Assembly (NCBI GenBank): GCA_013396755.1
Contig: VWZF01007028.1
Location: 1-64,000, forward strand
Source of the DNA: Sclerurus mexicanus
Taxonomy: Eukaryota > Chordata > Aves > Passeriformes > Furnariidae
Direction of reading: 5' to 3'
Length of the DNA stretch: 64,000 nucleotides
A program made the position numbers and the translations under genes. Numbering within the stretch: the first letter of the stretch is position 1; the number at the start of each line of letters is the position of its first letter. The notes below the pieces were generated by a model. It worked only from the letters and a program-made list of their open reading frames with translations. It was not told the origin of the DNA and did no database searches. Positions 1 through 11,112 of this stretch are shown here, piece after piece.

Positions 1-361
1 TGCAAATAGAAACAATTGTTCATTACCAACCAAAGAACCAATGCCCAAAGAGTCTCTGAGCAGCATTCCCCCCACCAACCTTCTCCACAGTTCTATTGCT
101 GCACATGATGTTATATGGCATAGAATATCCTTTTGGTCAGTTGGGATCAGCTGTCCTGTCTGTGTCCCCTCCCATCTCCTTGTGAACCTCCAGCCCCCTC
201 ATTGGTGGGGCTGTGTAAGGAGCAGAAAAGGCCTTGGCTCTGGCTTAATGCTGCTCAGCAATAATGAAAACATTCTTGGTTTATCAACACTGCTTCCAGC
301 ACAAATCCAAAACAACCAGCTACCATGAAGAAAATTAACTCTCTTCCAGCGTTATGATCCA

Positions 362-730
362 ATTAGTGAGAGATGCTTCTGCCCGAATTCAGGTACAAAT
401 GAGACCACATGCAGAAGGCAACAGTAAGGATTTTATTTAGCAGTAAACATGAAACAAAGAGAGAGAAAGAAAGAGAAAAGAGGTCTGTGTGTGGCAGGGG
501 GAGAGAGAGAGAGAGCAGGCAGAATATAGTCATTGCCCATTGATCTTCTTGGTAGTGGGGTGCCCAAAGTCTTTCTTCTGGGTTTACCACCTTTATAGAG
601 TCCAAGTTCTGGGTATCTACAGTGTGGCTGCAGATGCTGTTCCCGTAATTTGTGGTGGTATGTGCATGAGCAGTTGCTTCCTTTCCCAAAGTTTGCCACA
701 GTGGGAATTTTTGTCTGGACGCAGAAAGGA
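362..730 (-). mobile_element. Solo LTR of an endogenous retrovirus-like element
   Basis: Read on the minus strand, this stretch has the order of a retroviral LTR. A TATA-like CTATAAAG (complement of about 591-598) is followed by a CT-rich tract and then an AATAAA polyadenylation signal (complement of 432-437), about 160 bases downstream. A further 65 bases run to a possible CA end near 367. No gag, pol or env reading frame lies on either side, so it is a solo LTR left by recombination or an isolated fragment. I found no clean target-site duplication, so both ends are approximate. It abuts an old CR1 at about 731, which suggests insertion at or near the CR1 3' end. The family name cannot be given without a repeat library. 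Confidence 0.6.
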
Positions 731-960
731 CTAAAATAGGTCATCTAGTCCAATCACATGTGCAAAATAAGTCTGAATAAAATGGCTTGCTCAGGCCTTG
801 ACCAATTAAATTTTTAATGTTTTCAAGGATGAAGATCCCACAGCCTCTCTGGAATCCTGTTCCAATATTTAGCCTTCTTTGCATTAAATATTGGCTTGGA
901 CTCCTGACATTTGTGATTTCTGAAAAAATCTTGTTGATCTCCTTTTGATCCACATTTTGA
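731..960 (-). mobile_element. Old CR1 LINE 3' fragment
   Basis: The plus strand reads like the complement of a CR1 tail: 'aggtcatctagtccaa', then 'ttttcaaggatgaagatccc', then 'cctctctggaatcctgttcc'. These match in order the known avian CR1 3' region (element in minus orientation). Divergence is clear and the match fades after about 960, so this is an old, 5'-truncated copy. It has no coding capacity. Confidence 0.6.
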
Positions 961-3055
961 CTCTTCCTGATGGCACACTGTCCCCTTACCTCTTCTGACA
1001 GCTTCTTACCTGGCACTAAGCATCTCAGGTAAAGCACATGTGAGACCACTACCGATTCGAGATTGGGGGAGGACCACCAGGCACTCCGGACAGCCTGCAC
1101 AACTGCATTCTCCCACAGGAGCTGTCCCTTGGAAGAGGCTTTTGGTGTGCCACAGTAGTTGCTCCAGCTGGTGTTGGTGTATGTCAGAGTCCATATTCAC
1201 AGCTAAGGAAGGGCGAAAGATCAGCTCTAAAAATAGTCGTATTTAACCTGTGGAGGAAAGTGGTTCCATTTTGCTCAAATCTGTTTACCTTCACTGGTTT
1301 ATTTGATTTATTTTCCTTAAACAAGCTATACAAACAAGCATCATTATTCATGTATTCTCTTGGTTCAAAGTCTAAAGAGGTTTCTTTGAGTGATTAGTTT
1401 AGACTAGATGACTTAGTGTTATCTATGAATGGTGGAAATAACTGTCTCATATGGAACAACCAGCTCTTGCCTCTGAATGGATATTAATGTGCTTCTATCC
1501 CAGGACATTATAGAGTGAGATAGAACACAAGTGTCTTATCTCTATATAGATCTTAATGGTTTTATTCAGGTTAATGAAAGAGACCCTAAGAAAACCACAT
1601 GGTTTATTGAGTGGGCTAGGAGATATGTTGATATGTAGGTAAGTTCTGGCAGGATTTATTTTTTTATTCCTTTTTTTTTTTTCTTTACACTCATTAACGT
1701 AAAAAATTTTATTCAATGTTAGCTGACCTAAGGAACACATTTATATTTGCTCAGGCAGCAAAAATATAGACAAGAAAATGTCTTTTTCAGCAACATAAAG
1801 ACAGATGAGGCATACAAGGAGAGTCTTTAGAATAATAATTATATAACTAACTTAATTAGTCTCTGCTTCAATCAAAAGACAGGATGATAATACCAGCAAG
1901 TTAGTTTATATCCACAGAGGTTAAAACATTAAAAAATACACAAAGGGCTCTCCAGGGTGTTATGTTGTGCTTATGGACCTTGGAACAGAACAGAATGTAT
2001 CTAACTGAATGAAATAGAAAACTATGGGCATATGTAATGCACATTTTTACATAGCCGTTCAGAAATTTAACAGAAATATATCACCCACTCCCCCAAAATC
2101 AAGTCAATGACAAGGGTCAAGAGTGGCACCATGTTGTTTCTATTGCAGCAGGACTCAGACTGTCACAGGTTCCCTAAATAAGATGTGCTTTCAAAGCCCT
2201 AAGTCAATCCTCTGTTCTGAAACAGACAGATCAGACACAGAAAGGAAGTAGCAAATAGCATCCTTATTTTAAAAGTAGAGAAATAAAGCTCTCCAAAGGG
2301 ATGCAGGGAATCTGTGAAACCAGTCAACTGAAACTTGAATCTGTCACTTTGCAATTTGTTTTAAAAAAAAGGATTTGAATGAAGGACAGATTTAATTTAA
2401 ATGAGCATGCAAAGGTACTGTGGAAACCTCACAGAAATGCAGGAAAATATTCACAGCTGGCCACACAGATTGCTTAGTTCCTGTGACTATTAATTCACTT
2501 ATACTAGGCTGAGAAGGGTCACAAAATCTACAGGATTTTTTTTTTCTTTTTTTTACATTTCTCTGCATGGTGTAGGTTGTCACTGAGATTATTTCAAACT
2601 CACTCTACTAGGTCAGTGCATAGCTGCTTTCGTAAATTTAGACAAAAATATTAGTCCAGGCATTCTGGGATATATTGTTGGAAAACTCTCTGAAATAAGA
2701 GAGGACACTGAATACAAATGATTGTGTAATTAGCAGTGTTGGTGCTTTTTTCTTTCTCTCACACATTAGTGAATCAGTCTGATGTTCAATGGAAAACTAT
2801 TAAACTTTACTTTGCTGTCTCCATCAAAAATATCAGAGGAAGAATCTGAGGTATCTGCTACATCAACGGTGCCAAAACTTGGTCACCAAGGAGCGAGCAA
2901 AGAATTCCTAATGGCAGTATTCTGTGACAGGTGACACTATACTCAACTTCCTGTTAACCTGAAGGACTATATATCTGCAGAAAATAAAATAATGCTAACC
3001 AACAATGTTAGAAGATTATTGGGTCAGAACTATCATCCTTTTGTGAAGACAAAAA

Positions 3056-3089
3056 TATTTATTTATTTGTTTATTTCTTTATTTATTTG
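3056..3089. repeat. (TTTA)n microsatellite
   Basis: Imperfect tandem TTTA/TTTG units (tttatttatttgtttatttc and onward). It is a simple repeat with no sign of function. Confidence 0.85.
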
Positions 3090-5764
3090 ACTTTGATATG
3101 CCTTTCACCTGACTTTTATTTTCCTTTGTTGTTTGCAACCCTTCTAAATACCCTCAAAAAGAAAAGAAAGTTTCCTTTTATTCTAAAGTATTTTAATATG
3201 GATATTCTCTTGCTGAGAACAACTGTGATTCTTTTTTCCCATGCCAACTCAATAAGTTCCACCCACACAGAGCTTAGAGGGTAATGAAATTAAAATTATG
3301 TGGCATTCTCTTCTATGTCTTGCATAATGGGAGAGTGAATATGAGAGCAGAAAGTAAAAAGATGACATAAGAATTAGTCTTAACGTATGATTAACTTGTT
3401 AATCATATTTCTCTCTGCTTAAAAAATAAAGAATTAAAATAAATTGAATAAAAGTAGTAATAGAAAAGACTGTGTGAAAACAGGTGAATAAATAACACAT
3501 TCCTTGACTTGTTTTAGAAAACAATATATTGCAAAAATGTTCAGAGAGGAGATGACAAAGCAAATTTTTCTCCCATTCCTCTCCCTCTCTCTCTCACACA
3601 CCACTGCAGTAGACAGGAAGTCTTTGAGGAAGAAGAAAAGTTATATCTAAATCTCTTTTCTATGGCTTTTGCCTCTTCCTCCTGAAAATATGGGAAAAGA
3701 AAGGATGCAAGATGTTATAGCAATCCTTTTCCTTCCACCTTCGTCCTACTTTTCCCAGGCAAAATAGTGAAAATTGGCACTTCAGTTGTTCAAAACTTAT
3801 ATATAACCCACATGAAAATCCATAGCTACATTCCTTACATCACATATTAGGAAATAATTAGAAAGTATATGGGTTTTGTTTGGGCTTGGTTTTGGTTTTC
3901 ATTGAGATATTTATTTTTTTTAAAATAAGAATTGTAACTTTTTTTTTAATTTAATTTAAACACATAGTGATCTGCCACTTTTTTTTTTTTTTTATTCTTT
4001 GTTGACACACTGGTGAATACTGCAGGATAGCAGACCTGTCCCATGAATATGGCCCCTTAGTGTCCTTTGAGCTGTACCTGAAACTGTCATCTTCTGCCAT
4101 AGAATTCACCTTTAATTATATGGATAAGTAATTCCAAAGTTAAATGTTTATTTTCTCTTCTATTCACTGCTTGATCATCACTCAACCTAATACATTTTCT
4201 TTTTAAGACTTCCGGTATATAAGTATCTTTCTCCTGATGTCCATAGCATCAGTTGTAAACAAATTCTCACACAGAGATACATAGAGGATGTTACTTGTAT
4301 ATTACCAATGAAATCAACTGAATCATTAATTCCAGTAGTATCATTTTCTCTAGATTTGAAGATGCACCAAAGGAGAAGATTCACTTTAATTAGATATTCT
4401 AATCAATAAAGTTGCCTAAGAAATTAATGTTTTTCACTATATTTAGCAATTTAATTAGTAGACAACTCAGTTTAAAAACTCAATTAGTAATCTCAGAATA
4501 GTTGTAATCTCAGCATGTTAAGGTGATAAAGGACTATGATGTTGGGTAGAACTATGAACAAGTGAAATTTTTCAAGGGCCAATTAATGAAATATTGAATG
4601 GGATCACACAGAGAGTTTTTCATATTTTTTTTCAATTATTTTTTAATTATTTAAAATGTGAATTTTATGGGAAAATACCTTTTGTGTTTGTTTGCTCATT
4701 TACTCATGAGTTTTTCAAAATGAAAGAACCTGGGGAGAACTGTTAATTTTTCAAATTTTCCACATGGAGGGAAAGAAAGAAAAAAAAACTGTTTTGTTGT
4801 TGAATATAACATTTCCCAAGTTACTGACAAATGTTGATGCTTTGAACTAATTTAAAAGATTTTTTTTTTCTTTTAAATATTAGAAACTTAGAACCCTTAT
4901 TTCCAAGGGGGAAGAAAAGATAACAAATAGACAAAAAAAGCCCAAATCTTCCTATGCTATATAGGTTCTGAATTGCTTTTTGCTTAACTGCAGGCACTCT
5001 ACTGTGCCAGTTTCTTCAGCATTTCCTATTTGCAATGCACAAAACCCTGCACTGAATTTCATGTGTAAAGAAGAAAGATCAATTTTCAATGCATTTAATT
5101 ATTTCTCTCCATAATAATCTTATCTTGTTGCTAAAAAAGTCGAGAGAGCTGCTTTGTCTCTGCCTACTTTGCCACTATTAAGTGTATACCATATTTATAG
5201 ACCATATTTTTAAGTTGCTGGAAGCACATTATCATTATATGCCTGAAATTGCCAATATGGAAAACATTAATTGCTCTTTCAGCTTCAAGTAATGTGTTTC
5301 AAGGAGTGTAATACGATATGAATTCACAATTTATTTAAATCTAATTAAGAACTTGGAAACTTTATCATTATCATCACTCAGAATACCTGTGAAAGAAACA
5401 GATATGACTCTGGAAGTGCTGAGGTTCAGTGTTTAGTAGGAGTACATTGTTTTCTCATGATAAACTTAATTAATGCACAATTACATGGTTATTGTGTTAA
5501 ATTTTGCAGTCTGCAATTGTGAAATGGCTTCACAAAAGTTCAGTCCCTATTTAGGACTCAAATACACAGCAACTAAGTTGACTCTGGTTAAAAAGTCTGT
5601 CTTGAAACTCAGTTGGAAAGAGATTTCCATTCCCAAAATGATACGCTAGATCAGTTGCCCATTTGCACAATTCTCAAATGATGTCCAGATGAATCCTAAC
5701 AAAGCAGTAAAGCAAAAATTCAATCTGATATGAATTTAAATGAGCCATAAATCTACATGCTGAA

Positions 5765-5789
5765 ATTCTCAAATTAACAATTTGAGAAT
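5765..5789. repeat. Perfect 11-bp-stem hairpin
   Basis: The arm ATTCTCAAATT (5765-5775) is followed by the loop AAC and the exact reverse complement AATTTGAGAAT (5779-5789). Pairing stops at both outer ends, so it is too short for a typical microRNA precursor. It could be chance in AT-rich DNA. Confidence 0.7.
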
Positions 5790-6069
5790 GTTTTCTTTCC
5801 TTTTTGTGTCGCTGTTCACATTTTTATTCAAATTTTTGACATTTAAATCATGGAAGAACATCTTAAAAGGAATTTTTTTTTTTCTCTTCTAACTGAAAAG
5901 CTTATTGTCTGTTTTAATGATTGTACCGATATTAGTAGAAAGTGTGAAAAGTAGAAAAAAATTCCAAATGTTCGCATACAGAGTTGTGACACAGTGGGTA
6001 GTATTGTGAGTGAAATGAGAACAGCCCCCAAAGAAAGACATTCTGGGGATTTGGGCTGATGGTAAGTTG

Positions 6070-6366
6070 ACTATGATTCAGCAGTGCCCCGGCAACCAAA
6101 AGGACCAACTCTGTCCTGGGGGACACATGACACAGTGTACCCAGCTGGTCAAGGGAAGGGATTGTCCCTCTCTACTCTGCACTGGGGTGGCCTCACCTCA
6201 AGTATGGGTGCAGTTTTGGGAACCTTGAAGGTGCAAGGACATAAAACTCTTAGACTGCCTAGAGATGGGGGCAACCAAAATGGTGAAAGCTCTGAAGGGC
6301 AAGACTTTCCAGGAGCAGTTGATGCCACTTGGCTTGTTCAGCCTGAAAAAGCAAAGATTGAGGCAA
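6070..6366 (+). mobile_element. CR1 LINE fragment, module 1 of a stack of three
   Basis: Sense-strand CR1 signals follow one another: 'gattgtccctctctactctg', 'ggcctcacctcaagtatggg', 'gcagttttgggaacc', then 'atggtgaaagctctgaaggg' (from 6279) and 'ttgttcagcctgaaaaagc'. These are the usual CR1 reverse transcriptase C-terminal and 3' landmarks. The module breaks off near 6366, and the landmark 'atggtgaag...' starts again at 6368. It is diverged, with no intact coding frame. Confidence 0.6.
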
Positions 6367-6668
6367 GATGGTGAAGGTCCCTAAGGGGAAGCATGTGAGG
6401 CCCCTGAGGGCACTTGGTATGTTCAGCTGGAGGAGACTGAGGGGAGACCCCATTGCAGGGACAACTTTCTGGAGAAGGGCAGAAGAGGGGCAGGCACTGA
6501 TCTCTGCTCTGTGGGTCATCAGGGTCAGCACCCAGGAAATGGTCTTGAGTTGTGTCAGAGTAGGTTTAAGTCAGATATCAGGAAAAGGTTCTTCCCCCAG
6601 AAGGTGGTTGGGCACTGAACAGGCTCCCTAGGGCAGGGGGCACAGCACCAAGGCTGCCAGAGCTCAAG
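6367..6668 (+). mobile_element. CR1 LINE fragment, module 2 of a stack of three
   Basis: The landmark 'atggtgaaggtccctaaggg' (6368) repeats the one 89 bases upstream. The CR1 order then continues: 'ggagactgaggggagacccc', 'gaggggcaggcactgatctc', 'tcagatatcaggaaaaggtt', 'aaggtggttgggcactgaac', 'cagcaccaaggctgccagag'. It stops before the CR1 3' terminus, at about 6668, where the third module restarts further back in the consensus. Confidence 0.65.
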
Positions 6669-6996
6669 ATGTCAAGCTTCCTGTAGAAGGGCAGTGGAGA
6701 GGCAACACCAGTCTCTGCTTTCTGGTGACAAGTCACAGAACACAAGAAAATGGGTTGAAGTTGTGTCATGGGAAGCTCAGATTGGACATTAGGAAGAGAT
6801 TCTTCACTGGTGGCTGTCACTGGAGGAGGATCCCCAGAGAAGTGGTCATGGTATCAAGCCTGACAGATTTCAAGAAGTGTCTGGGAGATGCTCTTGGCAA
6901 TACGGTTTGGTTATAGGTAGTCCTGCAAGGAGCAGGTCTGCACTGGACTCAGTGATCCTTATGGATTCCTTCCAACTTGAGATTTTCTATGAAACT
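6669..6996 (+). mobile_element. CR1 LINE 3' end, module 3 of a stack of three
   Basis: The sequence steps back to the '...gaagggcagtggagaggcaa' and 'tctctgctttctggtgacaa' part of CR1. It then runs through 'cagattggacattaggaaga' to the 3' terminus 'ccttccaacttgagattttctatgaaac'-type end. It therefore overlaps module 2 in consensus coordinates and is a separate copy or a duplication, on the same strand. Confidence 0.7.
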
Positions 6997-8289
6997 TAGG
7001 GAATTCAAACAAACAGCTTTTCTGCAGAGGTATCCCCTCTAAGATATTCTATTCCAGCTGGATATAACATTAGTTTGTGAATTTCACTATCATTACTAAT
7101 TTGTTTTAATGTCAATGTTAGAAAATAGATAATAAAACTAATTAATAAATGAGGAACTACATTACAAACAGGAATGCTCTGTGTCTTGGCATCCATAACA
7201 ATTCTTCAAGACCGTGTAGGAACTTATTCAGAAACACCCTAGGTGGACTGCAACTTTATTGCACTCTTGTGAGCACAACTGCATTATGAATCTTTCTTCA
7301 ATTAGCAAAACAAGACTCTTAACCTACAATGCCCTGATTTATTTCGCACTGGAAAATTTAATGTGCTTAGGAGATAGTGCACTAATGGAGTCCTCTGTAT
7401 CAAAGCATCATCAACTATGCATTCTTTGTATTTATTTTTATATAACAACTTGCATGATATATCAAATACAAACAGGAGTATAGTGCCTGCTTTTCCATTA
7501 ATTTGCTCCAGATAAATGTTTTAACATTCTCAAGTTCATCATTTAATGATACAAAACACTAGTATTTGCTGAGAATAGTCAGGAAAGTAGGTCAAGATTA
7601 GACAATAAGTAGTGAGCTTTGGGTTATGTTGACATTTATAGGTGGCCTGATACACGTGTAGGAGACAACAATATAGTTGTAATTTCTCCTTGTGGGCTGT
7701 TATGGTTTTGGACTATCTGTTTTTCTAAGACATTTCTTCACATGAGAAGCTAATTAAACATAACACAGGACTCTATACAGGGGTAATTGTGTTAAACATT
7801 TAGTTGGCAGTGGCATTCAAACAATAAAAGAAAAAAAAATTATAGTGACACCAAACATAGAATCAAAACAAAAAATGGCTGATCCTTTTGGCTATCTAAG
7901 CATCCACCAGGAGTATTAAAGATGTCAGTGAAGTTTTTGGGGTATTTTTTTACACACTAAATGATTATTTTTTTAGAATTAGACCATACAAAACAAGACT
8001 TTGAAGGGATCTTTGGAAGTTGATTCCAAATATTTAACTCCCAAGACCCATTCATCCAGATGTTTGTATAGCTACTTAAACCTTCTGTGTACTCTTGCCA
8101 ACTCTATAACTGGGTGATTGTGACCTTGGAGACAAATTAGAAGATTAGTTTTTATCAGTGTTCGAGTAACTTTACTTTTCAGAAGGCAGGACACTTAGTT
8201 GACTCAATATAGCAAGATAAAACAGTGATGAATAATTTCCCGTAATGTGTCAATAAGGTAAAATACACAGTGATTCCCACTTAATAATG
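6997..8289. other. AT-rich unique non-coding DNA
   Basis: There is no supported gene. The stretch holds only short A/T runs, for example T runs near 7947 and 7969. I see no transposon signature in it. Confidence 0.5.
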
Positions 8290-8660
8290 TACGACAGCTG
8301 AGTGGAGTGCTCCCCCTTCACCCCCCCCGCCACCCACGAGGTCTCCGAGATGTCCCATGGGAGAGACACACAGAGACCACCGGAGAGGGGGCAGAGAGAG
8401 AGAGAGAGTTTATTCAGTATGGGTAGGGGTATTTAAAGGTTTAACAACCAATGGGGAAGGGGTTAACTAAGGGCCAATGAGGGGACTTCACCTAGGATAA
8501 GGGACTTCACCTAGGAAAGGATTCCTGCATACCAAGGTAGGGAGATAAGGATTCTCCCAAGGTGTTTTGGGAAGAAGAAGGGTGATTCAGGGAAAAAAGA
8601 CAGGGAATCCATGTTACAATACAGAGAAAACTTCTACTGTAAGTCTACTCCCACAAATGA
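8290..8660 (-). mobile_element. Solo LTR with recognisable promoter and polyA signals
   Basis: On the minus strand the order is two ATTGG boxes (CCAAT on the plus strand at 8474-8478 and 8448-8452), a TATA-like TTTAAATA (complement of about 8430-8437), AATAAA (complement of 8409-8414), a (CT)n tract, then a GC-rich end complementary to the C-rich run at about 8315-8335. This is the layout of U3, R and U5 in a retroviral LTR. U3 contains a 15-bp direct repeat, GGGACTTCACCTAGG, at 8482-8496 and 8501-8515, with a 19-base period. No internal retroviral genes flank it. The ends are approximate because I found no convincing target-site duplication. Confidence 0.7.
8409..8478 (-). promoter_or_regulatory. 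LTR core promoter and polyA signal
   Basis: Read on the minus strand, two ATTGG boxes (8474-8478 and 8448-8452) lie upstream of TTTAAATA (8430-8437), and AATAAA (8409-8414) follows about 16 bases later. Spacing is as expected for an LTR promoter. Whether it still fires is unknown. Confidence 0.5.
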
Positions 8661-9229
8661 TGAAACACTAACTGACTTGAGGAAATTGTTTTTTTTACAT
8701 AAAGAAAAAAAAATCTGAGTATCATCAAAACAAAAAGACATAGAAGAGAAGGTTTTTAATACAAAAAATGACAATTTGTAATCCTGACCTTCTTGCTATG
8801 CATAAGGGCACAGTGAGGTCAGCATGAAGGGCACTGAAATGGTTGTCACTTGTGAAGGAAATACTATCTAGGGATGTCATCAGAAGGGGTATGATTGCAA
8901 AGAATGAAACTTAATAGTATGCAAAGAAGATCTGAAGAACTACTATGAAATAGAAGTAGGGTGTGAATGTGTGCTTTCCTGTATGCCTTGCAAACTTCTA
9001 ACAATTTCAAGTCCACACCATCATCCAACCTTATCAAGTGCTCTTTTTCTTCTCTGTGTCTCTTTGTGGGTACAAAAAAGTTCACACAGAGTGTGGTGAA
9101 TAAATCTGGTGCCAAAGATATTCAAAATGGCAAGATGTAAGAAACTTCAGATAGTCTCATTCCTTAGGTATGCCTATGCCTATAACTAGAGTATTAACCA
9201 GGGTGTATTGCAGGTAGGAGTGGGTGGAG

Positions 9230-9500
9230 GAATGTTTGACTGGTACGTCCAACATCCACAGTTGCAGGCAGGGATAGTGAATAGAGTTTTGAGAAGTTTA
9301 TTCATAGAGAAGCGTAAAGATAGTGGCTACAGTGCATTAAAAAGAAGCAAATCAATAGGAACAATAGAGAAATAAATAAGAGAAAATGGATTACTTAGGA
9401 GCTGCTGTCACAGCTTGAGTTGTTTCCGTCAGTGCTAAACTCCAGTTCTGTAACACATGTAGGGGAATATAGTCCTTTCTCTATGAAAAAAGCATAAGTG
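9230..9500 (-). mobile_element. Possible LTR remnant
   Basis: The minus strand reads 'ctatgaataaacttctcaaa' (AATAAA near complement of 9298-9304), followed by a U5-like stretch 'tgcaactgtggatgttggac'. This resembles the R-U5 part of avian retroviral LTRs. There is no clear TATA box and the borders cannot be fixed. It could instead be unique sequence with a chance AATAAA. Confidence 0.3.
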
Positions 9501-11097
9501 TGCTAGTAACCTCATTATTTTGATTGTTTTATTCCTAACCAGATAACGAGGAACACATAACAGACAGACAGCAACTGAGGGCAACTGTGAACAGAACAGT
9601 TTGTGTAGGTAATCCCAGTAAGATCAGTCATTGAGTTTGAATTTGTGCAACGTCTTGGAAGTCTGAGCTGCCCAGGTAAGCCTCTACAAGGCAAGAAGCT
9701 TTTCAACCTGGCTGTACTATAGTTGTCATATACCTTGCACATGCAACGTATTTCCCTTCAAGAGACTTAAAAAGCAAGCAAACATTTTTTCTTTTCATTG
9801 AATTATGGGGTTTTGCACTTGTTCAAGTGAACTGCTCTGAAAATACTGGCTTTTGAACTGTGCGTAATCCATATTGCTGCTTCTGCTGTTTGGTTACATC
9901 TGGACAATTGTTCTGTTTCAAATTTTAGCCCTTGTCATCCATCTACATTTAGCTTGTGTGCCTGCTCCTTCCCGTTCTGCACTAGTGCAGGTGGTGATAA
10001 TGCCATGGTGTGAGGTCTCAGTTTGTACAAGGTCAGTGCTAAAAGCTTTGCAACCTTTTCCTTTTATGTTTAGCAGTCTGTGAACTTCCTCCTACGGTTC
10101 AGCTGGGGAATTTGATTTTTCCATTGAGCTGACAGAAGCTATTGATGGTTTGAGTGTATGCTATTCCACTGTTTCTTTGAAGAAGGGCTTGAAGTTGAAT
10201 AGAATAACTGGTGATGCTTTGTGTAACGTGAACAGTTTTGGGGGATTTCTGTCTCACCTGAAAATAGTAGATAGGCAAATGATTACAGTAGCAGATGTGA
10301 ATTGTGACGTCAATGCTATTTCTGGTCCACTTAATGGAATAATCCATCAGAGGGAGAGTGTAATGACAGGCAAGTGATGTATAAGCAAACAACCGTTGTG
10401 ATGTCAATCCAACTTCTTTTGGTCTATACCAGGTAAAGGTCACTGTGTCAATGAATGAGTCAGTTCTGTCCTGTCATTAGCCTCATTCAGTAGTAAAGTT
10501 TTGTTAAGTAGCTACCAAAGTAGCTAGTCCAGGCTGTCCTCTCAGATCTTGAGCTTCATGTTTACTACAGACTTTGTGTATGTATCATGAGAGGGACATA
10601 TGCACTCCACCTGCTGTTCCTCTGAAATAGGAAGTCTAAGGATATCTTGCATGGCATATCCCTCTTGCAGGCAAGGGTTATTTTGTAGCCTAAAATTTGC
10701 CTGGAGTGGTGAAATAGTGTGGATTTGGATTGTTTATCTTAATTAGATGTTGTAGCAAGCAGCTTTAACTTGTTTGTCTGTTACTACAGGGGTTTGTATT
10801 CCACACAATTAATTTTACATCAATGTGTATTTGGATGTCTGGTGAAGCTAAGAGCTTTTCACGTATGTAAGATAGAATAATTCAAGTGGCCATCATTTCG
10901 TTCATGCAAGTCCTTCATTGTTGCCAACATCATCACACCAAGGACTAATTTAAGTCTGAACAGCACAAATTTGAAGTAGAGAAGTCCACTGTGTGTAGGA
11001 AATGCTAGGAAGTCTTTGGTGATGTCATGCCGCATTGGCAAACCTCAGAAATTCAAGACCAGAAAACACGTAGTTTTCACCAGTAAGTTCTTGATCT

Positions 11098-11112
11098 TGT
11101 GTGTGTGTGTGG
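11098..11112. repeat. Short (TG)n microsatellite
   Basis: About seven TG/GT units in a row. It is a simple repeat and likely length-variable. Confidence 0.8.

Larger units (their letters stand above)
961..6064. other. AT-rich unique non-coding DNA
   Basis: No reading frame here looks like a protein; all are short and low in complexity. The stretch holds A and T runs, a (TTTA)n microsatellite near 3056-3089, a CT tract near 3580-3600 and a perfect hairpin at 5765-5789. A block at about 1006-1240 is less AT-rich but I do not recognise it. Parts of 5090-5600 have the even, low-repeat texture often seen in conserved non-coding elements, but this cannot be judged without alignment. Confidence 0.5.

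Noticed and set aside
10099..10443. 114-codon minus-strand frame with an overlapping plus-strand frame
   Set aside because: Opposite-strand frames overlap, neither resembles a known protein, and the plus one lacks an ATG.
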